From NCBI GenBank assembly GCA_023386315.1, contig JAEWJZ010000028.1:62001-126000 (forward strand): 64,000 nucleotides of DNA, in the 5' to 3' direction. The stretch is from Bacillota bacterium. Lineage in GTDB: Bacteria; Bacillota; Clostridia; Lachnospirales; Lachnospiraceae. Below are positions 8,548 to 17,827 of this stretch, piece after piece; the first letter of the stretch is position 1; every line of letters begins with the position of its first letter. The position numbers were made by a program, and so were the translations under genes. Under the pieces are notes generated by a model. The model was not told the origin of the DNA. It worked only from the letters and a program-made list of their open reading frames with translations, and did no database searches.

Positions 8548-9690
8548 ATGATTAACAGAAGCAGGCTGGTCAGCCAGTTTAAAAGAATGGTGGAATTTGA
8601 TTCAGAGACGTATCATGAGAGAGAAATTGCAGATTATTTAAAAGAAGAGATGAAACATCTGGGCTTTTCCGTGACAGAAGACAATGCTGGTTTCCTCCTG
8701 AAAGAACGGATAGCAGAATATGGTGACGCAATCCCCACAGGTAATCTGTACGGTTTTTTAAAAGGAAATACGGCTGGGACACCAGTTCTTTTATCCGCTC
8801 ATATGGATACGGTCAGGCCGGGGGTGGGGAAGCATGCTGCAGAGGATGGGAATGGTGTGATCACTTCCAGGGGAGATACGGTGCTGGGAGCAGATGATCT
8901 TTCTGGCATTGCAGCAATACTGGAAGCAGTTCATACCATAAGGGAACACAATATTCCCCATCCGGATATCGAAGTTTTATTTCCCGTTGCAGAAGAAAAT
9001 TACGGAAAAGGCAGTCAGCTTGCAGACTATTCTGCCATCCATTCCAGACAGGCGTATGTATTCGATCTAAGCGGTGAGATTGGCAATGCAGCGTTGGCAG
9101 CCCCCACCCTTTTGTCCTTTGAAATCAGGGTAAAGGGGAAAAATGCCCATGCAGGTTTCTGTCCCCAGCTTGGAATCAATGCCATAGAGATTGCAGCAAC
9201 AGCCATATCCCGCATAAAGCAGGGGTGGGCAGACAAAGAGACTACGGTTAACGTCGGAAAGATAAGTGGTGGAAAGCAGGGCAATATTGTTTCTGATGAG
9301 TGTATTTTAATCGGTGAGATCCGAAGCTTAAAGGACGATCGCGCCATGGAAGAATGGGAGAAGCTAAAAAAAGTCTTTGAAGAAGCAGCAGCCTGCCGGG
9401 GAGGAAGCATAGAGTTTTTGTTTGAGAAGCAGATTGAGGCCTATGAAATTGGTGAGGATGAAGAAGTGGTAAGGCGTTTTAAAAGGGTCTGTGATGACAT
9501 TGGCGTAGAGGCGATCACCCATAAGACATTGGGCGGCAGCGATAACAACCATTTTGTACGCAACGGAATCAGGGGCATTGTGGTCGCCTGCGGTATGAAT
9601 GAGGTGCATACCACAAGTGAATACACGACTGTAGATCAGCTGGAAAAAAGTACTCTTCTGGCTCTGGGACTTATGACAGACCAAAATTAA
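8548..9690 (+). CDS. M20/M25/M40 family metallopeptidase (peptidase T-like)
   Basis: A 380-residue two-zinc exopeptidase/deacylase. Visible zinc and catalytic residues are SAHMDTV (His and catalytic Asp), GADDLSG (bridging Asp), PVAEENYGKG (catalytic Glu and ligand), VFDLSGEIG, and a C-terminal His in GSDNNHF. The dimerisation lid sits between residues ~180 and 290. It most resembles PepT-like peptidases that trim small peptides in the cytosol; exact specificity is not visible. AGGTG ribosome binding site. It is probably co-transcribed with the pyridoxal kinase gene 34 bases downstream. Confidence 0.85.
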   Translation: MINRSRLVSQFKRMVEFDSETYHEREIADYLKEEMKHLGFSVTEDNAGFLLKERIAEYGDAIPTGNLYGFLKGNTAGTPVLLSAHMDTVRPGVGKHAAEDGNGVITSRGDTVLGADDLSGIAAILEAVHTIREHNIPHPDIEVLFPVAEENYGKGSQLADYSAIHSRQAYVFDLSGEIGNAALAAPTLLSFEIRVKGKNAHAGFCPQLGINAIEIAATAISRIKQGWADKETTVNVGKISGGKQGNIVSDECILIGEIRSLKDDRAMEEWEKLKKVFEEAAACRGGSIEFLFEKQIEAYEIGEDEEVVRRFKRVCDDIGVEAITHKTLGGSDNNHFVRNGIRGIVVACGMNEVHTTSEYTTVDQLEKSTLLALGLMTDQN

Positions 9691-9724
9691 AGCAGTTTAA
9701 TTCAAAAAACAGGAGAAAAGAAAT

Positions 9725-10561
9725 ATGAAACGAGTTGTAACAATTCAGGATATTTCATGTCTGGGAAAATGCTCATTGACAGTGGCTTTGCCCATCATAT
9801 CAGCCATGGGAGTTGAGACAGCTATAATACCGACGGCGGTTCTTTCCACCCACACCATGTTTCAGAACTTTACATTCCGGGATTTAACGGACGAGATCGT
9901 TCCTATATCCAATCACTGGAAACAGGAAAAGTTCCGGTTTGATGCCATTTATACCGGATACTTAGGTTCCATGGAGCAAATCGGAATTATAAAAGACTTT
10001 TTCAAAGATTATAAAACGGATGAAAATCTGATCTTTGTAGATCCGGTTATGGCGGATAACGGAAAGCTTTATCCTGCGTTTGATCTGGCATTTGCCAAAA
10101 AGATGGCAGGATTTTGCGGATATGCAGATGTTATTGTCCCCAATATTACAGAGGCCTGTCTGATGACGGGAACCCAGTATAAGACGGAGTATGATGAAGC
10201 ATATATCAGGGACCTTCTTCAGAAATTAAAAGCGCTTGGCACAAAAAAAGCGGTTGTCCTAACTGGAGTCAGCCTAAAAAATGGCAGAACCGGAATAGCC
10301 GGACTGTATGTGGAAAGCGGAGAATATTTTAGCTATGATCATGAAAAGATTGAGACCAGCTACCACGGAACAGGTGATATTTTTGCAAGCGCATGTGTAG
10401 GCGCTTTGATGAACGGGAAAAGTCTGCCGGATTCCTTAAAGATCGCAGCAGACTATACGCTGGAATGCATCCGTGAAACCTTAAACGATGGAAAAGAAAC
10501 CTGGTATGGTGTTAATTTTGAATCAGTCATTCCTCGTCTCATCGAAGCTATAAAAAAATAG
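9725..10561 (+). CDS. pdxY: pyridoxal/pyridoxamine kinase
   Basis: A 278-residue ribokinase-fold vitamin B6 kinase phosphorylating pyridoxal, pyridoxamine or pyridoxine. The N-terminal VVTIQDISCLGKCSLTVALP block, the VDPVMADNGKLY block, PNITEACLMTG and the anion-hole motif YHGTGDIFAS (catalytic Asp) are typical. It follows the peptidase gene by 34 bases with an AGGAG ribosome binding site. Its presence beside four or five PLP-dependent sulfur enzymes makes cofactor supply to that block a sensible guess. The pdxY-versus-pdxK choice is not certain. Confidence 0.88.
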   Translation: MKRVVTIQDISCLGKCSLTVALPIISAMGVETAIIPTAVLSTHTMFQNFTFRDLTDEIVPISNHWKQEKFRFDAIYTGYLGSMEQIGIIKDFFKDYKTDENLIFVDPVMADNGKLYPAFDLAFAKKMAGFCGYADVIVPNITEACLMTGTQYKTEYDEAYIRDLLQKLKALGTKKAVVLTGVSLKNGRTGIAGLYVESGEYFSYDHEKIETSYHGTGDIFASACVGALMNGKSLPDSLKIAADYTLECIRETLNDGKETWYGVNFESVIPRLIEAIKK

Positions 10562-10575
10562 GATCAATCCGGAGA

Positions 10576-11283
10576 TTAAACAGGATTGGCTCTGTCACGC
10601 AGAATGAGTTTTGCCAGATAGAACTGACTGTTATTGTCTATATCGATGGAATCAACAGGATCCATAAAATAGGGATAAGTTTTTCCGCTGTAAAAATTAC
10701 CGTATTTCAAATAACAGGGGACAGATGCAAGATAGATGGCGCCGTTAATCCGCCAACCGGACTTTGCATCCTGTCTCCTTATTGGTTTTTTTAAAGAGTC
10801 CGGCACTTTCATTTCACCAGTTTCAGTAATTTCAGCAGACAGATAACACATACAATCGTAAGGACAGACACTGATCACAGAATCTGCTTTTTTCTCAAAC
10901 AGAAGCTTCACACTTTCCAGGATATGTTCTTCATTTCTGAGCGGAGACGTAGGTTGAAGCAGCATAAAATAGTCATATTTTTTCCCAAACCTTTTCATTT
11001 CACTAAGTGCGTGAAGGATCACATCGCCAGAGGCTGCTTCATCACCGGAGAGCCGGTGCGGTCTTAAAAATGGAGCCGCGGCACCAAGACCCACAGCTAT
11101 CTCCTGATAAAGCTTTGAGTCTGTAGAAACAAGGATATCATCGAAAAATCCTGCTTTTTTACAGGCATCAACGGTATATCCCATCAATGGTTTCCCATTT
11201 ATATCTTTTATGTTTTTATCCAGGATTCCCTTTGATCCGCTTCTGGCCGGTATAATTGCAAGAAACCTTTTATTCTGAACCAT
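10576..11283 (-). CDS. CMP-nonulosonate cytidylyltransferase (NeuA/LegF type)
   Basis: A 235-residue acylneuraminate cytidylyltransferase, activating a nine-carbon sugar acid with CTP. The nucleotide-binding N-terminus AIIPARSGSKGILDKNI, then GKPLMGYTVD and LLQPTSPLR, is diagnostic. The start is set at the ATG at 11283, which overlaps the stop of the preceding gene (TAATG) and has TTGGAGA upstream. It is the last gene of the minus-strand cluster. Given the neighbours, the substrate is more likely legionaminic acid than sialic acid (inference). Convergent with the pyridoxal kinase gene. Confidence 0.88.
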   Translation of the reverse strand: MVQNKRFLAIIPARSGSKGILDKNIKDINGKPLMGYTVDACKKAGFFDDILVSTDSKLYQEIAVGLGAAAPFLRPHRLSGDEAASGDVILHALSEMKRFGKKYDYFMLLQPTSPLRNEEHILESVKLLFEKKADSVISVCPYDCMCYLSAEITETGEMKVPDSLKKPIRRQDAKSGWRINGAIYLASVPCYLKYGNFYSGKTYPYFMDPVDSIDIDNNSQFYLAKLILRDRANPV

Positions 11284-12446
11284 TACAGTCTCCAATCAAT
11301 ATCATAAAATTCTTTTTCTAAATGAATTCCTTTCTCAAACGTCTTTTTTATACAATTAAGGATTTTTTCGCTGGTACCCGGGCAATCATAGGGATTTTCG
11401 AATACATGGCATTTCATGTCCAGATTCATTGCCTGGGAGATTGCATTACGAATGCTTTCAGCTGAAGTTTCACAGCTGATGACAGAATCTGGCTTTATTC
11501 TGCCTTTTTGCCGAAGCCCGATATCGACTGTCGGCACATGGAAAGCGGGAGCCTCCAGGATTCCGCTGGAAGAGTTGCCGATTACAAGCCTGCTTAAGTT
11601 CATCAGGCTTAAATAACGAAGGGAGCCTAAAGAAGAAACGTATAACGCCCGTTCCGGATGCTGCCTGGCATAGGAGATTGCCATTTCATTGACCTGATTT
11701 CCCCCTGTATCGGAGTTGCTTCCGGTAAATACCGCAAAAAGCCCTGGAAATGAATCCAGAGCATCTAAAAGCGGCTGAAACTGATCCGCAGCACTGGAAG
11801 GATCCAGAGTCGCCGGGTGGTATGTGACCAGGGAAAGAGGGACTGGCAGAGCGATATTGAAAGACCTTTCCAGCTGCTGTTTCGTCAGAAGAGTGAGTCC
11901 TTTAAGCCGTTCAATACCCAGTGCGCCAACGTAAAAAACCCTGTCAGGCGATTCACCAAGCTGTATCACCCGTTTTCGGTACTCTGCTGTGCTTGTAAAA
12001 TGGAGATAGCTCATTTTTGTGATTCCGTGACGCATGCAGTCGTCGTAGGCTCCCTGGGTCAGTTCCCCTCCATGGATGTGGGCAATTGGGATCTTACAGA
12101 TAACGGCAGCGCTTGCTGCTGTGAAAATCTCATACCGGTCTCCAAGAATCAGTATCATATCCGGTTTTAACCGTTCAAAGGCACCGGAGATACCAATCAG
12201 CTCAAGTCCCATGGATCTGCAGATGCCATAGGAAGAATCGCTGGCCAGATTCATTTCCACAGTTTCATCAATTGCAATTCCGTCCTGTTCCATTTCCCGG
12301 TAATCAAGTCCGAACCTGGTATCCAGATGAGTTCCTGTGACCAGAATCTGGAGTTTAAAGTCACGGTCTTCCATAATACTGCGGATTAATGAATACAGCA
12401 GCCCGTATTCCGCCCGGCTGCCCGTTACCACACATAGTTTTATCAT
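11283..12446 (-). CDS. hydrolysing UDP-/GDP-N-acetylhexosamine 2-epimerase (NeuC/LegG)
   Basis: A 387-residue 2-epimerase of the NeuC/LegG/WecB fold (GT-B). Visible are the N-terminal VVTGSRAEYGLL block, ILGDRYE, AHIHGGE, VTYHPAT and GNSSSGILEAP. It releases nucleotide and epimerises C2 to produce the hexose precursor for condensation with pyruvate. Overlaps the upstream synthase gene by an ATGA junction and the downstream cytidylyltransferase by TAATG, so translation is coupled. In a legionaminic route the substrate would be GDP-2,4-diacetamido-trideoxyglucose. Confidence 0.88.
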   Translation of the reverse strand: MIKLCVVTGSRAEYGLLYSLIRSIMEDRDFKLQILVTGTHLDTRFGLDYREMEQDGIAIDETVEMNLASDSSYGICRSMGLELIGISGAFERLKPDMILILGDRYEIFTAASAAVICKIPIAHIHGGELTQGAYDDCMRHGITKMSYLHFTSTAEYRKRVIQLGESPDRVFYVGALGIERLKGLTLLTKQQLERSFNIALPVPLSLVTYHPATLDPSSAADQFQPLLDALDSFPGLFAVFTGSNSDTGGNQVNEMAISYARQHPERALYVSSLGSLRYLSLMNLSRLVIGNSSSGILEAPAFHVPTVDIGLRQKGRIKPDSVISCETSAESIRNAISQAMNLDMKCHVFENPYDCPGTSEKILNCIKKTFEKGIHLEKEFYDIDWRL

Positions 12447-13438
12447 TCCACTATTTTTTCATCCTTTCGATAGTCTCTGTCTGCGCAGGTGCCAAGTATC
12501 TGGGGAAGCTTCATGGGAGATATCCCGGGAGAGCAGCGTTTGGCACAGAGATTTTCCATGGTAAAGGGTTCACCCATCTGAATATCTCTTGCAGCTATCA
12601 GAAACTTTCTAACGTGATCCCGGTTTTTAAGTTCTTCACCAGCAGGAGCTTTTATCCCGCTTCCCATAGCCTTTTCGATATTTCTTATACTGTCAACCAT
12701 ACACTTGAATTCATCCGGCTCCAGGCTCATCCGGTGATCCGGCCCAGGCATGGTTTTATCAAGAGACATATGCTTTTCAATGACGCAGGCTCCAAGGGCA
12801 GCAGCAGCCACAGCCACCTCAATTCCGGCAGTGTGGTCAGAATACCCTGTCTTTTTGTGAAATGCTTCTCTCATGGTAAGCATGGCGTTTAAATTAACAT
12901 CCTCCAGGGGAGTGGGGTAAATACTGGAGCAGTGCAGAAGAGTAATATCCTGTCCGCCTGTATCAAGAAGATTCAGTGCTTCCCCGATTTCTTCCGGAGA
13001 GGACATTCCTGTGGACAGGATAACTGGCTTTTTTAATTCTGCCGCTTTTTTTAAATAGCAGTAGTTTGTAATCTCACCTGATGGAATCTTAATTATCTCC
13101 ATCCCCAGGCTGACTAAATACTCCATGCTTTCTTCATCAAAGGGGGAGGAGAGAAACTGGATACCACGAAAGGCACAGTACTGAGAGAGAACCTTAAAAT
13201 CCTTCCAGGACAGTTCCAGATCCTTTAACATCTCGTATTGGGAGTTATTATTTCCTGTATTGAGAGACTGATATTCTGCCTTTTTCGCGCTGGGGGCAGC
13301 CAGAAGTTCTGCGCGGAAGGTCTGGAATTTGACCGCATCTGCGCCTGCGGCCCATGCAGCATCAACTAACTGTCTGGCAATATTTAAATCTCCATTATGA
13401 TTTACCCCTGCTTCCGCGATTATCATAATCTTATTCAT
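12443..13438 (-). CDS. nonulosonic acid synthase (NeuB/LegI type)
   Basis: A 331-residue synthase condensing a six-carbon amino sugar with phosphoenolpyruvate. The TIM barrel shows IIAEAGVNHNGDL, DAVKFQTFR, IPSGEITNYCYL, LSTGMSS, LHCSSIYPTP, GYSDHTAGIEVAVAA, EKHMSLDK, followed by a C-terminal SAF domain (residues ~275-331, 'FLIAARDIQMGEPF'). It overlaps genes on both sides. The family includes sialic, legionaminic and pseudaminic acid synthases; the adjacent LegB/LegC/LegX-type genes favour legionaminic acid. Confidence 0.9.
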   Translation of the reverse strand: MNKIMIIAEAGVNHNGDLNIARQLVDAAWAAGADAVKFQTFRAELLAAPSAKKAEYQSLNTGNNNSQYEMLKDLELSWKDFKVLSQYCAFRGIQFLSSPFDEESMEYLVSLGMEIIKIPSGEITNYCYLKKAAELKKPVILSTGMSSPEEIGEALNLLDTGGQDITLLHCSSIYPTPLEDVNLNAMLTMREAFHKKTGYSDHTAGIEVAVAAAALGACVIEKHMSLDKTMPGPDHRMSLEPDEFKCMVDSIRNIEKAMGSGIKAPAGEELKNRDHVRKFLIAARDIQMGEPFTMENLCAKRCSPGISPMKLPQILGTCADRDYRKDEKIVE

Positions 13439-14078
13439 AACGACCTACCTCCCTTGCAGGGCTTCCATAAGCCAGCCTGTTTGAAGAAATATCAGACAGA
13501 ACCAGGCTCCCTGCTCCGATCATGGAATTGCTCCCTATGGTTCTGTTCTGGATCACAGTGCTTCCTGCGCCGATATGGGTATTATTTCCGATTTTTGAAT
13601 TTCCGCAGAGAATGCAGCCGGGGGCTGCGTGAACAAAACTGCCGATAACACAGCCGTGTTCCACGACCGCTCCGCTGTTAATAATGCAGCCGTCTCCCAG
13701 AGTGACTCCCGGACCTATGGAAGTTCCTCTTCCGATAAAAATCCCGTCCCCCATAAGAAGATTACCAGATAATGCAGAACTTTTATCAATGATGCACGGC
13801 ATATGAAAACCAATGGCTTTACATTCTTCAAAGAGCCGGATTCTCGTCTGGGGATTTCCAACGCTTCCGATTGCAATTGCGGCATACTTAACTCCTCTCC
13901 GGTAAATATCGGGCAGCAGCTCGTCAGACCCTAGCACCATGATGCCGGAGACAGTTATGCCCCGGCTTTTACTGCTGTCAAGGATGCCCATGATCTGGAA
14001 TTCCTCTTTTGAATGAATGGTATCAATCACACTTTCTGCATGACCGCCTCCTCCCAGGAGGATTAGCTTTTTTTTCAT
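13431..14078 (-). CDS. NeuD/PglD-type sugar O/N-acetyltransferase
   Basis: A 215-residue protein with an N-terminal Rossmann-like segment (LILLGGGGHAESVID) and a C-terminal left-handed beta-helix of hexapeptide repeats (residues ~95-205, e.g. IGPGVTLGDG, IGNNTHIGAG). This is the NeuD/PglD/LegH architecture, acetyl-CoA dependent. In a legionaminic route it would acetylate the 4-amino group made by the aminotransferase; O-acetylation of the final sugar is the alternative. Overlaps both neighbours by a few bases. Confidence 0.85.
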   Translation of the reverse strand: MKKKLILLGGGGHAESVIDTIHSKEEFQIMGILDSSKSRGITVSGIMVLGSDELLPDIYRRGVKYAAIAIGSVGNPQTRIRLFEECKAIGFHMPCIIDKSSALSGNLLMGDGIFIGRGTSIGPGVTLGDGCIINSGAVVEHGCVIGSFVHAAPGCILCGNSKIGNNTHIGAGSTVIQNRTIGSNSMIGAGSLVLSDISSNRLAYGSPAREVGRYE

Positions 14079-15121
14079 AGTTTCATTCTCTCAGCCATCT
14101 TTCTCATTTCACTGAACTCTCCCATATCAAGCCATGTGCTGTCCATAACCGGGTATGCACCCACTTTTTCTCTATTTTTCATGCACAGGCGGATTAAATC
14201 AGGCATATCAAACGGCAAATCCCGGGGAATATACTTTAATATATCTTTCTCCAGAACATAAAGCCCCGTGCTGACCAGAAATTCATACTTTGGTTTCTCA
14301 CTCAAGGAATGAATACAGCCGTTTTCATCTAAGGTGATCACACCGTATGGAATCTCGTAATTTTTCATGGCAGTCACAACCGTGATCTGATTCCTGTTTT
14401 TCTTATGATAAAGAAGAAGTTTTGTATAATTTACATCAACCAGGATATCACAGTTACTGACAAAAAAGCTTCCGGTGATCTGGTCTTTTAAAAGAGTCAG
14501 GGAACCTGCGGTTCCAAGCGGTTCCTTCTCATCAACAAAGTGAAGGTCATAGCGCCGGTCTCCGTTAAAATATGCTTTAATCAGTTCTTTTCTGTAATTA
14601 ACAGTTAAATAGAACTCTGTGAATCCATAGGAGATCATCTGATTCATGATCCGTTCCACAATCGGGGTATCGCCGATGGGAATTAATGGTTTTGGGATGA
14701 TCTTTGTATAAGGGTAAAGCCTGGAACCTTTCCCGCCTGCCATGATCACTACCGGAGTTTTCTTTTTTCTTAAAACCCGTTTTTTATCCGGCTCCAGCTC
14801 ATTCCAGAAGACAATATCAAGGACCTGGCCGTCATCATTTACGATGGGTAGACTTTCTATCTGCTTTTCCTTCATTATTTTCAACGCTTCTCGGACTTCC
14901 CCCTCTTTTATGACAATGGGGGAGGGGTTCATAATATGGTGCACCGGCATTGCCAGATCTTTATTTTGCAGAATCCATCGACGGATATCTCCGTCTGTAA
15001 TGACGCCTGCCAGCTTCCCGTCATTTACAACCATCAGTATTTTTTTTGCAGTCTCATCCAGCTGCCGGATTGCATCTCTGATTGGAAGGTCCGGTGCAAC
15101 AAAGAATTTTTCCACGTTCAA
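14075..15121 (-). CDS. CBS-domain nucleotidyltransferase (LegX/PtmE type)
   Basis: A 348-residue protein with two N-terminal CBS motifs (residues ~1-120) and a sugar-nucleotide transferase domain (from ~125: IMAGGKGSRLYPYTKIIPKPLIPIG). In Campylobacter the homologue PtmE makes GDP-glucosamine, the entry to the GDP-based legionaminic pathway. A TTG start at 15121 is chosen because AAGGAGGG precedes it by 7-8 bases; the longer ATG frame would read through that site. Overlaps the acetyltransferase gene (ATGA). The CBS pair suggests adenylate-responsive control, as inference. Confidence 0.85.
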   Translation of the reverse strand: MNVEKFFVAPDLPIRDAIRQLDETAKKILMVVNDGKLAGVITDGDIRRWILQNKDLAMPVHHIMNPSPIVIKEGEVREALKIMKEKQIESLPIVNDDGQVLDIVFWNELEPDKKRVLRKKKTPVVIMAGGKGSRLYPYTKIIPKPLIPIGDTPIVERIMNQMISYGFTEFYLTVNYRKELIKAYFNGDRRYDLHFVDEKEPLGTAGSLTLLKDQITGSFFVSNCDILVDVNYTKLLLYHKKNRNQITVVTAMKNYEIPYGVITLDENGCIHSLSEKPKYEFLVSTGLYVLEKDILKYIPRDLPFDMPDLIRLCMKNREKVGAYPVMDSTWLDMGEFSEMRKMAERMKL

Positions 15122-15142
15122 GCCAATCCCTCCTTCCATATG

Positions 15143-16291
15143 TCAGCTTTTCTTTAAAGCCTCTATCACAAAATCCATGTCAGCCTCGGATAAGTTAACG
15201 CTGCAGGGCAGGTTTATAATGCTGCTTTGATAGAAGGGCGCTTTTTCTATAAAATAGGTCTGGCAGTTCTGATACATGGTCTGGGTGTGGTTTAATTTCC
15301 AGATGGGTCTGGTCTCGATTCCGGCTTCTTTCAGCTGTCTGATAAGAGAATCTCTTTTTCCCGTTTTGCTTCTTAAAAGAAGAGAGTAGAACCAGTGATT
15401 ATTCCTGGCTTTTTCGTTAAAGGGCATAAGTGCGGCATCCTGAATTGTCTTCAGCCCTTCCCTGTAATAATTATAATTTTGTATCTTGATGCGGATATAA
15501 TCTTCCAGACATTCTAACTGCCCCACTCCGAGAGCGGCCTGCACATTGGTCATCCGGTAATTGTAACCAATGTGATTGTGGACATAGACAAGAGGATCAT
15601 CCTTTGCCTGGGCAGCCAGATAGGTGCATTTCTCCACGTCTGCAGCATTTTTTGCAGTCACCATTCCACCGCCGCCGGTTGTGATGATTTTATTGCCGTT
15701 AAAGGAATAAGCTCCGAAATCACCCATGGTACCCGCAAATTTCCCCTGATATATCCCATCTTTATATCTCGTTCCAAGCGCTTCCGTAGCATCTTCAATC
15801 AGCTTTAAGCCATACTCATCAGCCAGCCGGACAAGGGTTTCCATGTCTGCCATGTTTCCAAAGATATGAACGGCTATGATTGCCCTGATAATACGTTTTG
15901 ATTTATTATTTCTAAGGCCCAGAGTACTCTTCGTACATTCCTTTTTTAAGAAATCTTCCAGTTTTCTGCAGTCAATATTCAGGGAATCGCCACAATCCAT
16001 GAAAACAGGTTCTGCACCCAGATATTTTACTGGATTCACCGCTGCAATAAAAGTCAGGGCGGGAACGATCACTTCCTGGCCTGGTTTTACACCGGAAAGA
16101 AGCAAAGACAGGTGGAGAGCAGCCGTGCCGCTTTGAACCGCAGCCGTTTTTTCCACCTTTAAATAATCAGCCATTTCATTTTCAAATCTGGTCACATAAC
16201 TGCCCGAAGCAGAGACCCAGCCGCTTGAAATTGCTTCATCTGCATATTTTCTTTCATTGCCTTTTATAACAGGCACAGATAGGGGAATCAT
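15143..16291 (-). CDS. LegC-type PLP aminotransferase (DegT/DnrJ/EryC1 family)
   Basis: A 382-residue sugar aminotransferase. Visible motifs are VQSGTAALHLSLLLSG, EVIVPALTFIAAVNPVKYLGA, LIEDATEALGT and the PLP lysine in FNGNKIITTGGGGM. It would aminate the 4-keto sugar made by the downstream dehydratase. Sequence style (MIPLSVPVIKGNE start, AEPVFMDC) matches the LegC/PseC-like branch. It lies 23 bases after the dehydratase gene and 22 before the nucleotidyltransferase. Confidence 0.88.
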   Translation of the reverse strand: MIPLSVPVIKGNERKYADEAISSGWVSASGSYVTRFENEMADYLKVEKTAAVQSGTAALHLSLLLSGVKPGQEVIVPALTFIAAVNPVKYLGAEPVFMDCGDSLNIDCRKLEDFLKKECTKSTLGLRNNKSKRIIRAIIAVHIFGNMADMETLVRLADEYGLKLIEDATEALGTRYKDGIYQGKFAGTMGDFGAYSFNGNKIITTGGGGMVTAKNAADVEKCTYLAAQAKDDPLVYVHNHIGYNYRMTNVQAALGVGQLECLEDYIRIKIQNYNYYREGLKTIQDAALMPFNEKARNNHWFYSLLLRSKTGKRDSLIRQLKEAGIETRPIWKLNHTQTMYQNCQTYFIEKAPFYQSSIINLPCSVNLSEADMDFVIEALKKS

Positions 16292-16313
16292 GGGGCGCCT
16301 CCTGCCGTTTTTG

Positions 16314-17294
16314 TCAAATATTATACCGGTCCGTCCGATAGCGGTTCAAATTGTTTTCCATCCAGAGAATGGTTTCTTTAAGGCCCTGTGATAACGTATA
16401 TTGCTGCTTCCAGGAGGTTAAGGCTTTCAGCTTTTCATTTGATCCCAGAAGTCTTGTCACTTCGCTTTTTTCCGGACGCAGTCTCTCGTTTTCGCAAATG
16501 ATTTCTGCCTTTGGATTAATCTGACGGATCAGTTCTAAAGCAAGTTCGCCGATAGAAATTTCGGTTCCGCTGGCAATATTAATTTCCTCGCCTACGGTTT
16601 GTTCAGACGCCTCGATTTCAATAAAGCCATTGACGGTGTCTTTCACATAATTAAAATCTCTGGTCGGGATGAGGCTTCCCAGATGGATGTCTTCCTTACC
16701 CGCCAGGAGCTGACTGATGATGGTTGGAATGACTGCCCTTGCTGACTGCCTTGGACCATAGGTATTAAACGGCCGGACAATTGCAACAGGAAGAGAAAAA
16801 CTCCTGTAAAATGATTCCGCCAGGCGGTCTGCGCCTATTTTCGTGGCAGAATAAGGGGACTGGGCTTTAAACGGATGGGATTCATCAATGGGAACGTAGT
16901 CGGCACTTCCGTAGACTTCTGAAGTGGAGGTAATTAATACTTTGCCTGTTTCTAAGGCTCTTGCAGCCTGAAGGATATTTAAAGTCCCTTTCACATTGGT
17001 ATCAACATAAGAATCGGGAGATACATAACTGTATGGAATGGCAATCAGTGCTGCTAAATGAAAGATGGAATCTATACCGGCGGCAGCAGTTCTTACCCCA
17101 TTGGGGTCTCTGATGTCTCCGCTTTGTAATTCGATTTCTTGCTTTATGTGTTCCGGAAGAGTATCAAGCCAGCCAAAGGTACCAAAAGAGTTATAATAGA
17201 CAAATGCTCTCACCTGATATCCGCGCCTGACAAGCTCCTCTGTCAGATGGCTGCCGATAAAGCCGTCAGCTCCTGTGACCAATACCTTTTTCAT
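16314..17294 (-). CDS. LegB-type NAD-dependent sugar-nucleotide 4,6-dehydratase
   Basis: A 326-residue extended SDR with GADGFIGSHL near the N-terminus, TSTSEVYG with the catalytic Thr/Ser region and YSATK (YxxxK). The family removes water from GDP- or UDP-N-acetylglucosamine to give the 4-keto-6-deoxy sugar; context points to LegB. Its start overlaps the stop of the small upstream gene (ATGA), coupling the sugar genes to the small-protein genes. Signal-free and cytosolic. Confidence 0.87.
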   Translation of the reverse strand: MKKVLVTGADGFIGSHLTEELVRRGYQVRAFVYYNSFGTFGWLDTLPEHIKQEIELQSGDIRDPNGVRTAAAGIDSIFHLAALIAIPYSYVSPDSYVDTNVKGTLNILQAARALETGKVLITSTSEVYGSADYVPIDESHPFKAQSPYSATKIGADRLAESFYRSFSLPVAIVRPFNTYGPRQSARAVIPTIISQLLAGKEDIHLGSLIPTRDFNYVKDTVNGFIEIEASEQTVGEEINIASGTEISIGELALELIRQINPKAEIICENERLRPEKSEVTRLLGSNEKLKALTSWKQQYTLSQGLKETILWMENNLNRYRTDRYNI

Positions 17295-17524
17295 GATCTG
17301 CCCCCTTCATGATGATTATCAAAGACTTTTATATGGTAAGTTGCGGTAGTGTCAGAGACGGGAAAACAGAATTCTCCACACCTGTCTGTCTGGGTATAAT
17401 CCAGATAAACGCTTTTTAATTGCTCGCTGTCCATTTGTTCCAGAATAATGACAGCTCCTCCCACAGGGCCGCAGTTTTTGTAGCTGACTATTCCTTTTAT
17501 GATTCCATGTGCCATGATTTTCAC
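17291..17524 (-). CDS. small single-domain protein, carboxypeptidase-regulatory-like fold
   Basis: A 77-residue protein reading KGIVSYKNCGPVGGAVIILE, then a Tyr/Asp 'YTQTDRCGEFCFPV' turn and TYHIKVFDN. The pattern 'GxV...pv.gA.V.l...TD..GeF.f' is that of the carboxypeptidase regulatory-like (transthyretin-like) beta-sandwich. No signal peptide. One of four related tiny genes in this cluster and translationally coupled to LegB. A structural or surface-fibre role, possibly glycosylated by the adjacent Maf-type enzyme, is speculation. Confidence 0.65.
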   Translation of the reverse strand: MKIMAHGIIKGIVSYKNCGPVGGAVIILEQMDSEQLKSVYLDYTQTDRCGEFCFPVSDTTATYHIKVFDNHHEGGRS

Positions 17525-17530
17525 CTTTAC

Positions 17531-17827
17531 CTAACTGGTAAGAACCGGTTCATAGATATCGAACCGGTAATCGATCTCAGAATCTTTTTCTGCTACAATG
17601 GCAAATTCTCCATACTGATTGGTTATGACATAACCAAGGTCTTTTTCTCCCCAGGGGCCCGCTGCTGTAATTATGACGACGGCACCTTCCAGAGCTTCAT
17701 TGCGTGAATTAAAAACAGTGCCGGTGAGCAGAATCTCGAAAGAAGATTCCAGAGTGATGGCAGCCTGGGCTATATTCTGGTTATTAAAATCTTTTGGTCC
17801 AATCATAAGTTCCGTATAGCTGCTCAT
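17531..17827 (-). CDS. small single-domain protein, carboxypeptidase-regulatory-like fold
   Basis: A 98-residue protein with a ~30-residue N-terminal segment (MSSYTELMIGPKDFNNQN) and then a domain of the type TGTVFNSRNEALEGAVVII ... GYVITNQYGEFAIV. Excellent ribosome binding site (AAAGGAGG). Its ATG overlaps the stop of the upstream gene (ATGA). The same fold pattern occurs in the flanking genes, so this is a family expansion. No signal peptide or membrane segment is seen. Function unknown. Confidence 0.7.
   Translation of the reverse strand: MSSYTELMIGPKDFNNQNIAQAAITLESSFEILLTGTVFNSRNEALEGAVVIITAAGPWGEKDLGYVITNQYGEFAIVAEKDSEIDYRFDIYEPVLTS

Noticed and set aside
10576-13438. Sialic acid (Neu5Ac) biosynthesis as the function of the NeuA/NeuB/NeuC-like genes.
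   Set aside because: The adjacent LegB-type dehydratase, LegC-type aminotransferase and CBS-nucleotidyltransferase are not needed for sialic acid and fit the legionaminic pathway better. Not excluded fully.
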